A stretch of DNA of 64,000 nucleotides from Colius striatus (GCF_028858725.1 NC_084790.1:932501-996500); one strand, 5' to 3'; positions 32,806-49,968 are shown, counted from the stretch's first letter. Made by a program: numbers and translations. The notes: generated by a model from the letters alone, not told the origin.

Positions 32806-33444
32806 CAGCCCTTACCTGGTGTGAGGTGTGTGTGTGGTGCTGAGGGGACTCATCTCCTTCCCTTGGGGACACCCCAGTGTCTGCATGGGGTGAGAGGAGC
32901 CTGGGGCAGGGTTCCAATGGGGTGGGTTAGGTCTGGCCCTGCCTTAAGGCCAAGGTGTAAGTGCACAGAAGAGCAACTGTGAAGTCCAACAGCTCAGAAG
33001 GGCCTGGCTGGGTGGTCTGTGCCCTGGGCAGGCTCCCAAGGGTGATGGGGGAAGGTTTGGGTGCTGTAGCTCTGCAGAGAGCACCCAGGGCTGGGAAACA
33101 CCCAAGTGGCCTCTGCCTTGAGAAGCCAGAGGGGAGCAGTGGGATTTGGTGAGGAGGTCCCTGTGCTCCTCCCCTACTCAGGTGTCCCCTGCCCATGCTA
33201 CTCCTCACCCTCCACATTCCCCTACCCAGTGCACATGCACCCCATGGGCCTGGACCAGCCCAGGGGGTGACCCTCCCCCTGATGAACAGCCATGGTGTCC
33301 CCAGCATCACCATGGAGAAGAGGCAGGACAAGGATATCCCTCCATCCACTCTCCCCTCTCTACCAAACAGAGCAGGCAGCTCACAGCACAAGCCTCTCAC
33401 CCCCATGGCACTCACAACACATCCTGGTGCTGCCTCAGAGCAGG

Positions 33445-33450
33445 TTTAAT
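33445..33450 (-). terminator. Candidate poly(A) signal of FTSJ3
   Basis: ATTAAA on the minus strand (TTTAAT on plus), about 270 bp past the FTSJ3 stop codon, giving a short 3' UTR. The interval 32806-33444 between the two convergent genes contains nothing else recognised. Confidence 0.5.
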
Positions 33451-33720
33451 CGTGCTGGAAGCCAGGAGCTGCTCTGTGCAGAGCCCCCTCACTTCTGCAC
33501 CCACTGTCCTGCCACCAACCAGGCCCCAGGGAGCTTGCAACCCCTCTGTGGGCCCTGGGCTGGGGGAATCCACCCTGTGCTGCTGAGGTCAGCCAAAGCC
33601 TCCCTGCCCCATGGGTCAACATCCCATCAAGGCCAAGCCCAAAGCTGAGGCAGGGGGCCAGGGGGAAGGTAGGGGAAAGGCAGGAACCTGTCCTTAGCCA
33701 AAGCTGGAGCTGATCCCACG

Positions 33721-36700
33721 TCACTTGTGGCGTTTCTTCTTCTGCTCTTGGCGTTTCTGAGCCCTCACATCCTTCTTCAGGCGACTGTCCACCACCTTGA
33801 ACTGGCCTTTGACCCCCCGAGGCCGGCGCACACGGGGTCCCACTCCTTTCTTAGCCACCAGGTATGTGACCTGCCTCTTCTCCTTGGCCAGCCCAGCCTT
33901 CTTGTAGATGCTGTGGGAGAAAGGGAAAGGCAAGGGACATCAATGAAGGTTCAGCTGCTCCACTTTGGCTTTGAGGGGGTGTCCAGCTGGGTGTCTCTCA
34001 CACCCCACCCTGGGGTGGTTCTGACACCCCTCAGCACGCTCTGTGGGGTGGCTGCAGGGCCAGCACAGCACAGCAACAGGGCCCAGCACAACATCCATCA
34101 CAGCAGCTGGGGGAGATGGAGGCTCAGGGCTGTCCCCCATTCATCCCCAAGTGGGACTCCAGCTCCTGCCATGCCCCAGGTTTCAGCAGGTCCTGGGTGC
34201 TGCACAGCACCTGGGGACCTCAGACCCCAAAAGGCTCTGGTGCCCCCATGTGCTCACCCACCCCACTCCAGCCAGGGCAGGTGAGGGGAAGGATGGGGGA
34301 GGATCACACAATCACTGTGGCTGGAAAAGGCTTTTAAGGTCCTGGAGTCTGAGCCCTGGCCTCACCCTGCCCAGCCCAGCACTACCCCATGGCCTCAGCA
34401 CCTCAGCTCTGTGTGTTTGGGATCCCTCCAGGGCTGGGCACTCCCCCAGCTCCCTGGGCAGCCTGGCACAGGGGCTGACACCCCCCTGAGGGAACCAGTT
34501 GTGCCTCAGCTCCAACCTCAACCTCCCCTGGGGCAACTGGAGGCTGTTTCCTCTTGTCACTGGGGTGCAGAGGCTGACCCCCAGCTCCCTCCATCCTCAA
34601 CCTCCCCTGGGGCACCTGCAGCCCATTGCCTCTTGTTACTGGGGTGCAGAGGCTGAGCCCCAGCTCCCCTGGGGCAACTGCAGCCCGTTGCCTCTTGTTA
34701 CTGGGGTGCAGAGGCTGACCCCCAGCTCCCCTGGGGCAACTGCAGCCCATTGCCTCATGTTACTGGGGAGCAGAGGCTGACCCCCAGCTCCCTCCATCCT
34801 CAACCTCCCCTGGGGCACCTGGAGGCTGTTTCCTCTTGAATCCCTCCTGTTTGGGGAGCAGAGGGCATCCCCAGCCGTGCCAGGATCCCCACTCACCGCC
34901 TCAGCTGAGCCACCTTCTCCCTCTCCGAGATGTCCACCGTGCTCACCACGGCCTCGGCCTTCTTCTTCATCTGCTCCATCTTCCTCAGCATCTGCCCAAG
35001 GGCACAAACGAGGCTGAGGCACGAGCAGGGATGGGAAAACCCACACAAGGCCTGAGGGGTTGAAACCCACAGCCTCACTCACCCTCTTCTTCTTCCTGGC
35101 CTTGGCCTCCGCCACCTTCTTGATGGGCCGGGCGTTGATGTGGCGCCAGCGCTGCCGATAGGCCTCGACCGTCTGCTTGTCCACAGGCAGCTGCCTGCGC
35201 CGGTGCTGCTGCTCCTCCCGCCAGAACCACTCGGGCAGCTCGCCCTCCTCCTCGTTGAAGGAGTACCTGAGGCCATGGGGAGGCTTTGGGGTGAGTGTGG
35301 AGCCGAGCAGGGGCTCCCTGAGCTCGGCCTCCCCTCAGGGTTACCTGTTGAAGGAGTCGTCCACCAGGTCGCGCTTGGCCTTGCTGGACGTGGCGATGAC
35401 GGAGCCCAGCGCCAGGCCCTCGGCGTCCAGCACTCGGGCTCTCCTCACTGCACCACGGGGAACAGGTGAAGGGCTGGGGAATGTGGCCTCAGCCTGCCCC
35501 ACAGCCACAGAGAGGGGCTGCTGGGGCACCCCCTGGGCACACACAGTACCCCCAGCTCACCTGGGTCCTCGATGGGCACCACCTCGAAGCCGCCGGGCTC
35601 GGCGCGGCCCCGCTTCTGCCCCGCTGCCACCAGCGGCCTGAAGGGGAACACACAGGCTTGGGGCTCCCAGCTCCTCAGGGTTGGGGCTCCCAGCTCCTCA
35701 GGGTTGGGGTCCCCACTCCCCAGCTCCTCACCTCTCAGCTCCTCAGGGTTGGGGTCCCAACTCCCCAGCTCCTCAGGGTTGGGGTCCCCAACTCCCAGCT
35801 CCTTCAGCCTCGGCTCCTCACCTCCCAGCTCCTCAGGGTTGGGGTCCCCACTCCCCAGCTCCTCAGAGTTGGGGCTCCCAGCTCCTCAGGGTTGGGGTCC
35901 CCACTCCCCAGCTCCTCACCTCTCAGCTCCTCAGGGTTGGGGTCCCAACTCCCCAGCTCCTCAGGGTTGGGGTCCCCAACTCCCAGCTCCTTCAGCCTGG
36001 GCTCCTCACCTCCCAGCTCCTCAGGGTTGGGGTCCCCACTCCCCAGCTCCTCAGAGTTGGGGCTCCCAGCTCCTCAGGGTTGGGGTCCCCACTCCCCAGC
36101 TCCTCACCTCTCAGCTCCTCAGGGTTGGGGTCCCAACTCCCCAGCTCCTCAGGGTTGGGGTCCCCAACTCCCAGCTCCTTCAGCCTGGGCTCCTCACCTC
36201 CCAGCTCCTCAGGGTTGGGGTTCCCACTCCCCAGCTCCTCAGGGTTGGGGTTCCCACTCCCCAGATCCTTCAGGCTGGGCTCCTCAGGGTTGGGGTTCCC
36301 ACTCCCCAGATCCTTCAGGCTGGGCTCCTCACCTCCCAGCTCCTCAGGGTTGGGGTTCCCACTCCCCAGATCCCTCAGGCTGGGCTCCTCACCTCCCAGC
36401 TCCTCAGGGTTGGGGCTCTCAGCTCTACAGGGTTGGGGTCCCCAACTCCCAGCTCCTTCAGGCTGGGCTCCTCACCTCCCAGCTCCTCAGGGTTGGGGTC
36501 CTCAGCAATACAGGGTTAGGGTCCCCACTCCCCAGCTCCTTCAGGCTGGGCTCCTCACCTCCCAGCTCCTCAGGGTTGGGGCTCTCAGCTCTACAGGGTT
36601 GGGGTCCCCAACTCCCAGCTCCTTCAGGCTGGGCTCCTCACCTCCCAGCTCCTCAGGGTTGGGGCTCCCAGCTCTACAGGGTTGGGGTCCCCAACTCCCA

Positions 36701-39700
36701 GCTCCTTCAGGCTGGGGTCCCCACCTCCCAGCTCCTCAGGGTTAAGGTCCCCATGTCCCAGCTCCTCAGGGTTGAGGTCCCCATGTCCCAGCTCCTCAGG
36801 GCTGGGGTTCCCAGCTCCCAGGGCTGGAGTCCCCAACTCCCAGCTCCCCAAGGCTGGGGTTCCCAGATCCTTGAGGCTGGGCTCCTCACCTCCCAGCTCC
36901 TCAGGGTTGGGGCTCTCAGCTCTACAGGGCTGGGGTCCCCACCTCCCAGCTCCTTCAGGCTGGAGTCCTCACCTCCCAGCTCCTCAGGGTTGGGGCTCCC
37001 CGCTCCCCAAGGCTGGGGTTCCCAGATCCTTGAGGCTGGGGTCACCAGTTCCCTGGGGCTCAGGTCCCCATGTCCAAGTCCTCAGGGCTGAGGTCCCCAC
37101 CTCCCAGCTCTCCAGGGCTGGGGTCCCCACCTCCCAGCTCCTCGAGGCTGGGGTTCTCAGCTCCCTCAGGGTTGGGGTTCCCAGCTCCTTGAGGCTGAGG
37201 TCTTCACCTCCCAAGCTCCCCAGGGTTGGGGTCTCCACCTCCCAGCTCCTTGAGGCTGGGGTCTCCAGCTCCCTGGGGCTCAGGTCCCCACCTCCCAGCT
37301 CCTCAGGGTTGGGGTTCCCAGCTCTCCAGGGCTGGGGTCCCCACCTCCCAGCTCCCTAGAGCTAAGGTCCCCATGTCCCAGCTCCTCAGGGCTGAGGTCC
37401 TCACCTCCCAGCTCCCCAAGGCTGGGGTTCCCAGTTCCTTGAGGCTGGAGTCCCACCTCCCAGCTCCCCAGTGCTAAGGTCCCCATGTCCCAGCTCCTCA
37501 GGGCTGAGGTCCTCACCTCCCAGCTCCCCAAGGCTGGGGTTCCCAGATCCTTGAGGCTGGGGTCCTCACCTCCCAGCTCTCCAGGGCTGGAGTCCTCATC
37601 TCCCAGCTCCTTGAGGCTGGGGTCCCCATCTCTCAGCTCCTCAAGGCCAGAGTCCCCAGCTCCCTGGGGCTCAGGTCCTCACCTCCCAGCTCTCCAGAGC
37701 TAGGGTCTCCACCTCCCAGGGACTGGTGTCCTCACCTCCCAGCTGCCCAGGGCTGGGGTTCCCACTCCCCAGGGCTGAGGGAAGACATCCCCCCTGCTCC
37801 CTCCTCTCAGCCCTCACCTCTCCTCGTCACTGCTGCTGTCATCGTCGCTGCTCTGAGCATCCAGAGCTTCCTCTGCCCCAGGGGCTGTGGCTGGAGCAGG
37901 CAGGGGCTGGGCTGCATCCTCCTCCTGGGGCACCACCACCACCTTCTGCCCTTTCTTTGGTGCTTTGTCTGGAGAAAAGGAACTCTCAGGTGAGAAAGGG
38001 CTGAGCCAGACCCTATTGCACATCGTTCCTCTAAAGACTCAGTTAACTGTGCAGCCACAGAGGCTGGAAACAAGCCCTGGAGCTCTCCAGCCCTGCTGCC
38101 AGCATGGTTTATTAACTGTGCAGCCAAAGAGGCTGGAAACAAGCCCTGGAGCTCTCCAGCCCTGCTGCCAGCATGGTTTGAGCCCAGCCTGGGCTGTGGG
38201 GCTGCCCCTCTGTGCCCCCCACACTCACCTTTCTGAGCCTCACGTTGTTTCTCAGCCAATAGCTGTGACTGGCCCAGCTCCAGCTGCTCATCTGCATCGT
38301 CCTCGATGCCAGCAAAGGCGTCCTGGGCACAGGGAGCAGGGGCTCAGGTCAGGGCACACAGGGCAGAGCTGGGGCAGGGGTTGCCTTGGCATCTCTGGGC
38401 CCACTGAGCCTCACCTTCCCAAACCACAGGCTGGTCTGTCGTTCCTCCAGCACCGATTTCTCCTCCAGAGGCACCAGCAGAGGATTCTCCTCTTCATCCT
38501 CCTCCTCCTCTTCCTTCTGCTTGGGCTTTGCCCTGGGACAAGGAGCAGCAGGATGTGTGACCCCAGGCAGGGTGAGGAAGCCTTTACCCCAGGGAAGCCC
38601 CTCCAGACCCTCACCTCTTTCCCCCCTGCTCTCTCCTCTCCTTCTCCAGCCGCCGCTGACGAGCCTCTATCTCAAGCAGCTCCTCTGGATCCAGATCACT
38701 AGCCAAGGACACATCATCATCATCATCATCACCTTCATGGTCTGAGATGTAAATATCATCATCCCCAGGCCCCATCTCCAGCAGAGCATCTGCTGCTGCC
38801 ATGTCCCCACGGCTCATCTCGTTCAGCAGCTGCAACACAAGGTCAGAAGCTACGGTCAGAAACTCAAAGCCAGAAGTCCCCAGCTCCTCAGGCACATGCC
38901 CAGCAGTGCCCCAACCCTCAGGCTGGGCCAGGCTGGCCTCCCCCTGCCCCACACCCACCGGGGTCCTGTGCAGGGAGCGCAGGGAGAACATGCTGGTGTC
39001 GCCGTCGTCGGCGATGGACACGCCGGGCAGGTCCATCTTCAGCTCCACACGCTCGCGCTGCTTCCGCTGCTCCCTCAGCACCTTCTTCTTCTTTCTGGAG
39101 GCAAAGGGAGGATGCTTTGCTGTCCCTTTCCTCACCATTCACACCTCCTCAGTATGCACATCCCCCTCCCTCAGCTCATCCACAGCCCCCTGGGTGCCAA
39201 ATGCCCCAGCTTCAGCTGCCTGGAGGAGCAACGAGCCCAAGACCCACCAAACCCTCTGCTGACAAAAGCAGGGCAGGTTCTGCCCCACCACCCTCTGTGC
39301 CCACAGCTGGAGCCTCCCCATGCTCCTCTCTCTCTCCACCTCTGACATCCTTTTACCTCTTTAGCTCTGCCAGCTCCTTGGCCTTCATCTCTGCCAATGC
39401 CAGCTCCACCTCCTCCTCCTCCTCTTCCTCCTTCCCCACCTCATCGGCTGGGGCTTTTGGCGACGTCTTCTTCTCCTCCTTCTCCTCCTCTTTGCCTTCC
39501 TCCTCTTCCCCAGAGCTCAGGCTGCCAAAAAGGAAGGAGCTCAGACCATCCCTCCTCAAGCCAGGCCCATCCCACCAGGGCCACCCCTTTTGTTCTTACT
39601 TGATATCCACCTCCTTTGCCTGCTCTTTGAGCTTCTTGGCCAAAAACCGCCTCAACTTGGTCCTCCAGTTGAGCAGAGCTCTGTGGGGGAGGGCAGAGTG

Positions 39701-42700
39701 TCAGAGGCAACCCCCCAAGGCCTGGCACAACAGCCCTTAGCCCAGTGCCCCCCTGGTACCTGAGCTCCTTGCGTCCCAGCACACGGATGTCCTTGCAGCA
39801 CTGCCGCAGCTCCTCGGTGGTGGAGCTGTGCTGCTCCAGCTCCCCATCCCCCAGCGTGATCTACAGGCCAAAAAGAGCCTCCCCTCAGCATGGGGAAAGG
39901 AGCCCTGGGCCAACTGGGTCTGCTCTGTGCTGCTGGGGACGTGGCAGGTGGCACCCAGGTGTCCCCTGGCTCTGAGCACCCACCTCGTTGGCCTTGGCGA
40001 GGAAATCCACGGGGTTGGCAGCTTTGAGGAAGTCCATGAGGGTGAAGCGGTGGTAGAGGGTGGTGTCCCCATCAGCATAACCCTCTGCCTGAGGGAGGAA
40101 AGGAGCTGCATGAGCTGTGCCAGGGCACAGGCAGCAGGATGCCACCTCACCCCTGCCCTGCTGCAGCCTCCACCTCACCGTGCCCACAGGGCCGAGGGCA
40201 AGTGGGCAGCCCCATGGGCTCAGCCCCACGGGCTCAGCCCCACCTCTGGCCCAGGGAAGGGGCAGCTCTGTGCCACTGCATTGCCCTTTGCTGGTCTGTG
40301 TCCTAAAGGCATCCCCCAGAGACACAAACCCACTCAGATGTTTCTGGTCCAGCACAACTCCCATCCCCCTTTCCCTGTCACTGCTCTCTAAGGCTCCAAA
40401 CCTCCCCCAAACCTGCCTCTTCCACCACCTCCCACCCCCATCCCTTTCACCTCCTGATGCAACTTTGCTTAGCCCAGTGTCTTCCACTCCTGTGTGTCCC
40501 ACCTGGCTCATACCTTGGGCTTCTTTTTGCTGACCAGCTCAGTGACAGACTTGGTCTGAACCTCCACCTCCTTGAAAGCATATTTGGGGTCAAAGAACTT
40601 GCTGTCAATTTTATCTGGAGCTTGATACCCTGGGATGGAAGAAGGAGAACTATCAGTAGGTTGGGTTTTGATCCTTCCCTCCCTCTCTCTCTCTCTCCTT
40701 CCTTCAGGCCCTGCAGCTGCAGGTTTCCCCTCTGGCTGCTCACCCTGACACACCACGAAGATCTCAGCAGACTCATTTCGAGAAGCTTGTGGTTTGGTGG
40801 CTTGGACCTTGTGGAAGAACTGCTGGAAGATCCAGAGCAGTGGCTGGTAATCCCGAGAACGAAACACCTTGGTGATGAACCAGCCCCCCTTGCAGAGGAA
40901 CTCACAGGCCAGTTTGAGAGCCATGAGGGTCAGGTTGGCTGGAGCAAGGGGAGAGAGGAGCTGTCAAAGGAGCTGTCCCCATCCCACAGCACAAACTGGG
41001 GTGTCCAAGGCAGTGGCAGGTCTCACCTTGGGAGTAGGCATCATGCACCCAGCTGGCTCCCACGTTTGGGGCTCCATCATTGAGCACAACATCCACCTTC
41101 CAGGTCTGCAGCTCCTTGCGTAGGGCCTGAGGGGTGATGGGGATGAGGCTTTAACTCATTGATCCCTCTCTGCAGGAGCCAACAGGCAGCACCCTCCAGC
41201 CCCAGCAGCTCAGCTCAGCCCCCTCTCTTCATCCCAGCCCTGAGAGAGCCCCAGGGGAGCAGGCAGGGTGATGCCCATCCTCCCATAGCAAGCAGGGGAG
41301 CAGGCAGGGTGATGCCCATCCTCCCATAGCAAGCAGGAGAGCAGGCAGGGTGATGCCCATCCTCCCATAGCAAGCAGGAGAGCAGGCAGGGTGATGCCCA
41401 CCCCTCCCATAGCAAGCAGGAGAGCAGGCAGGGTGATGCTCACTCCTCCCATAGCAAGCAGGGTGATGCCCACTCCAACCATGGCAAGCAGGAGAGCAGG
41501 CAGCGTGATGCCCACCCCTCCCATAGCAAGTAGGAGAGCAGGCAGGGTGATGCCCACCCCTCCCATGGCAAGCAGGGTGATGCCCACCCCTCCCATGGCA
41601 GGCAGGGGAGCTGCTGAGGCTCAGCCTGGCACAGGATGCCCAGGGCAGGGCTGCTGGGTCCCTACCTGGCGGCACTTGTCCGTGGTGATGTCCTCCTGCA
41701 GCGTCACCACGTTGGGGATGGGTTTGATGGGCACCAAGTCCACCCCTGGGGTAAGGAAGGGATATGAACATCACAGCTCCTCAAAACTGGGCTCACAGCC
41801 TCCCCACCCACCTTCTCCACCTACCAACATCCCCCCAAACCTCTTGCTCTGGCCACATCCAGGGGCTGCAGTGGAGCTCCCTGTCCCCAGAGCACCCCTG
41901 CCAGTCCCAGCACTCACCAATGATCAAGCTGGAAACTGGCATGAACTTAGATGCCACCTGCAACCTGGAGAGAGCAGAGAGGAAGGAAAGCTTGAGCTGA
42001 GGCCTCTGGGGTCAGAGCCACAAGGGCAGCAAAGCCCCAGGAGGCAGGGCAGTGGGGGCAGAGGGAGGGCAGCACCCACCAGCCGCCGGGGGCTGCGCAC
42101 AGGTCCAGCAGCGCCCGAGCCCTCTGCAGGAACTGGAACCTCCTGTTGAGCTGCAGCAGCTTGAAGGAGGAGCGGGAGCGAAAGCCTGGGGGAGGGACAG
42201 GGGGGCACAGCTTGAATCCTGGCAGCTGCAGCAGAGCTCTCAGCTCATGGGGTGCAGCTTTGGCTCAGCCCTATCAGCCACCAGCCCGTTGCCCTCAGTG
42301 CAGCACCCACCCAGCTCTGAAACCCCTCCAGGGATGGGGACTCCAGCAGCTCCCTGGGCAGCTGTTCCAGTGCCTGACAGCCCTGGCACCAAAGCAATTC
42401 CTCCTCACACCCATCCTGAACCTGCCCTGGTGCAATGTGAGACCATTTCCTCTTGTTCTATTGCTTGAACAGCCCAACCCCACCTGGAGCAGCTGCCTTT
42501 TAGGTAGCTGGAGAGAGCCAGGTCTCCCCTGAGCCTTCTGTTCTCCAGGCTCAACAGCCCAAGATCCCTCAGCCCTTCCTCAGCTGAGACATGCTCCAAA
42601 CCCTTTCCTAGCTTGGTAGCCCAGCCTCTGGATCCTCTCCAGCACCTCCATGTCCTTCTGGTAGAGAGGGGCCCAGAACTGGACACAGGATCTGAGGTGC

Positions 42701-43313
42701 AGCCTCAGCAAAGCTGAGCTCAGAGCTCCCTGCTCCTGCTGACAACTCTGTTCCTGAGCCAAGCCAGGATGCCCTTGGCCTTCTTGGCCACCCTGCTGCC
42801 TCCTGTCCAACCCACACTGGCAGGTCCCTGTGTGCCTGGCAGCTTTGCAGCCACTCCTCCCCAAGCCTGTAGCTCTGCTGGGGGTTGTTGTGGCCCAAGG
42901 GCAGGACCCAGCCCTTGGTGTCACTGAAACTCATGGCACTGAGCTGGGCCCAGCCATGCAGCCTGTGTGGATCTCTCTGGAAAGCTTCCTCAGGCAGAGC
43001 CACACTTGCACCCAGCTTGGTGCCAGCTGCAAACTTGCTAAGGGTGCCCTGGATGCCCTCACCCAGATCACTGATGGGATGTGAAGCAGGAGTGGCCCCA
43101 GCACTGAGCTCTGACACCACTTGTGACACCAAGTGCATTTACCTCCACTGCCCACAGATCTTTACACCCAAGCAGCTCAGCAAAGCTCGTGCCCAGCCCT
43201 GCCCAGAGCAGCCCATTGCTGGCAGGGCACAGCCTGCAGCCCTCACCAGTCTCCTTGGCCAGGTGATAGAACTTGTCCCGCCGGCTCTTGCCCAGTTTGC
43301 TCTTCTTGCCCAT
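33721..43313 (-). CDS. FTSJ3: pre-rRNA 2'-O-ribose RNA methyltransferase FTSJ3 (Spb1 family)
   Basis: Nucleolar SAM-dependent 2'-O-methyltransferase of pre-rRNA processing. 21 coding exons, 841 aa (human about 847): 43247-43313, 42080-42185, 41918-41964, 41666-41745, 41027-41126, 40744-40938, 40514-40629, 39984-40088, 39760-39860, 39600-39680, 39357-39521, 38959-39094, 38615-38829, 38415-38532, 38229-38322, 37818-37968, 35561-35637, 35345-35447, 35083-35266, 34897-34991, 33721-33910. The start [20 protein letters not shown] matches human. The N-terminal FtsJ/RrmJ domain has SAM motif [10 protein letters not shown], catalytic Asp in [11 protein letters not shown] and Lys in [12 protein letters not shown] central DUF3381-like region follows, then acidic Glu/Asp tracts (exons 11, 13, 14, 16), then the Spb1 C-terminal domain ([32 protein letters not shown]) and a lysine-rich tail ending KKKRHK. 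Intron 16 carries a 2.1-kb minisatellite. It shares a promoter with PSMC5. Confidence 0.96.
34298..34860 (-). repeat. CR1 fragment with internally repeated segment
   Basis: Antisense CR1 starting CACACAATCACTGTGGCTGG. From about 34530 the segment holding CAGAGGCTGACCCCCAGCTC and CCTCTTGTTACTGGGG recurs four or five times in tandem, so part of the LINE has become a local minisatellite. FTSJ3 intron 20. Confidence 0.88.
35655..37790. repeat. 2.1-kb minisatellite in FTSJ3 intron 16
   Basis: Degenerate array with core CCCAGCTCCTCAGGGTTGGG plus spacers such as TCCCCACTCC and TTCAGGCTGGGCTCCTCACC. Units vary from about 20 to 50 bp and form higher-order blocks of about 180 bp (compare 35700-35880 with 35885-36065). 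It has few or no stops in several frames, producing a 541-codon open frame that is not a gene. Confidence 0.97.
38042..38180. repeat. 72-bp tandem duplication
   Basis: Two nearly identical copies beginning TTAACTGTGCAGCCA and ending CCAGCATGGTTT, in the FTSJ3 intron between exons 15 and 16. Confidence 0.95.
41240..41610. repeat. About 41-bp minisatellite in FTSJ3 intron 4
   Basis: Eight or more units with core GATGCCCATCCTCCCATA plus GCAAGCAGGAGAGCAGGCAG; some units lose part of the GAG/CAGG segment. Short distance to the exon 4 donor (about 55 bp). Confidence 0.95.
42290..43135 (-). repeat. CR1 LINE, longest copy in the window (about 0.85 kb)
   Basis: Antisense copy without the extreme 3' end, running through GTTCTCCAGGCTCAACAGCC, GGGGCCCAGAACTGGACACA, GCAAACTTGCTAAGGGTGCC and CCAGCACTGAGCTCTGACAC. 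These blocks are the reverse complement of the CR1 reverse-transcriptase C-terminal region and 3' part. No intact ORF remains. It fills most of FTSJ3 coding intron 1. Confidence 0.88.
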
Positions 43314-43469
43314 GCTGGGGCCGGGACCTGCTGTCAGTCAGTCAGCACAACCTGTGGGGAGGGGAGCAGGGAGTTGTGGTGGCCCCAGGGCACTGGCACC
43401 TACCCCCTGGGGCAATGCCCACCCTGCTGTGCCCCAGGGCACTGGCACCTACCCTGTGCCGGGCTCTCC

Positions 43470-44235
43470 CGTTCCCCAGCCTGATCCCAGTCCCATTCCC
43501 AAGCTCCATTCTCAACCCATCACATCTCCAACCCCGTTCCCAGCCCCAGCCTGATCTCAGCCCATCCCCAGACTGTTTCCAGCTCCAGGCTGATCCCAGT
43601 CCCATTCCCAAGCTCCATTCTCAACCCCATTCCCATCCCATCTCCAACCCTGTTCCCAGCCCCAGCCCATCTCCAGTCTGTTCCCAGTCCCAATCCCAAG
43701 CTCCATTCTCAACCCTGTTCCCCTCCCATCCCCAGTCTGGTCCCAGTCCCAATCCTGTTCCCATCCCATCTTCAACCCCATTCCCATCCCATTCCTGTCC
43801 CCAGTCCCAATCCCAGTCCATCTCCAGTCTGTTCCCAGTCCCATTCCCAAGCTCCATTCTCAACCCCATTCCCATCCCATCTCCAACCCTGTTCCCATCC
43901 CCAGTCCAATCCCATTCCCAGTCCATCTCCAGCCTGTTCCCAGTCCCATTCCCAAGCTCCATGCTCAACCCTGTTCCCATCCCATCTCCAACCCTGTTCC
44001 CATCCCGTCCCCAGTCCAATCCCAGTCCCAGTTCCAATCCCAGTCCATCTCCCGTCTGTTCCCAGTCCCGTTCCCATCCCATCTTCAACCCTGTTCCCTT
44101 CCCGTTCCCAGCCCCAGCCCATCTCCAGTCTGTTCCCAGTCCCATTCCCAAGCTCCATCCCCGTCCCGTCCCGTCCCGTCCCATCCCGTCCCGTCCCGTC
44201 CCATCCCGTCCCGTCCCGTCCCGTCCCGTTCCCCT
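43470..44235. repeat. C-rich degenerate minisatellite ending in (CCCGT)n
   Basis: About 770 bp of CCCATTCCCAAGCTCCATTC-like and CCCATCTCCAACC modules; from about 44158 it collapses to pure CCCGT/CCCAT pentamers. It lies between the FTSJ3 start-codon exon and the probable non-coding first exon. The opposite strand is G-rich with closely spaced GGG runs. Confidence 0.95.
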
Positions 44236-44316
44236 CTCACCCCTCTCGCCGCTGCTGCCGGTGCCGGTGCGGCCTCGTGCCCGCGCCGCCCTCCCGCCGT
44301 GCCTGCCGGGACCCAC

Positions 44317-44400
44317 CTCACTTCCCCTTCCCCTCCGCCATCTTGAGAGCGGCGCCATGGCCGCCGCCCGCCCCGCCGCCACCCACCCCACCGCCGCCGG
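44317..44400 (-). other. FTSJ3: Probable non-coding first exon of FTSJ3 with a short uORF
   Basis: On the minus strand a donor (TGAG then GTGGGT) ends an exon at 44317, and the start-codon exon begins after CCCCAG with C at 43314. The exon holds ATG at 44339-44341 followed six codons later by TGA (MAEGKGK), a seven-codon uORF ending at the splice junction. The 5' boundary is not determinable. Confidence 0.5.
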
Positions 44401-44614
44401 GCGGGAGGAGAGGGAAGGGGACGGAAAGGAGCTCCCTCGGAGGCCCGTTCGCGGCCCGGCCTCGCTCCTCCGGGCCCTTACGGCTCGGCGCCATCCCGTT
44501 TGACCGCACCAACGTGGCGGCCGGGCCGTGGCTGCGCATGCGCCGGCGGCGGAAGCGGCGCGGCCGCCATCTCTAGCGGCGGCGGCGGAGCCGGGCCCGA
44601 TGCCGGCGGAGAAG

Positions 44615-49819
<5,205 letters not shown>

Positions 49820-49858
49820 GGGTGAGGCTGGGGCTTCTCCTCGGGTTGTGCTGCCTCC

Positions 49859-49864
49859 AATAAA
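49859..49864 (+). terminator. Poly(A) signal of PSMC5
   Basis: AATAAA 40 bp after the stop codon, giving a very short 3' UTR. Confidence 0.85.
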
Positions 49865-49962
49865 GTGCTGCCCTGGCCACACTTGGGACATGATTTGGGG
49901 GAAGGGAGGGGCTGCAGCCCCCCAGCACACACACACACACAAAGAAGCTGCTGCTAACTGGT

Positions 49963-49968
49963 TTTATT
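49963..49968 (-). terminator. Poly(A) signal of SMARCD2
   Basis: AATAAA on the minus strand (TTTATT on plus), defining a 3' UTR of about 1 kb (roughly 49945-50960). The UTR holds purine-rich and T-rich stretches but no repeat insertion. The signal lies about 100 bp from the convergent PSMC5 signal. Confidence 0.75.

Noticed and set aside
35466-37091. 541-codon open frame, Ser/Pro/Gly-rich, plus strand
   Set aside because: It is the FTSJ3 intron 16 minisatellite translated; neighbouring frames are equally open and the unit, not a codon pattern, explains it.
42580-43138. Minus-strand frame of 176 codons ([20 protein letters not shown])
   Set aside because: It is the decayed reverse-transcriptase/3' part of a CR1 LINE in FTSJ3 intron 1, not a host gene.
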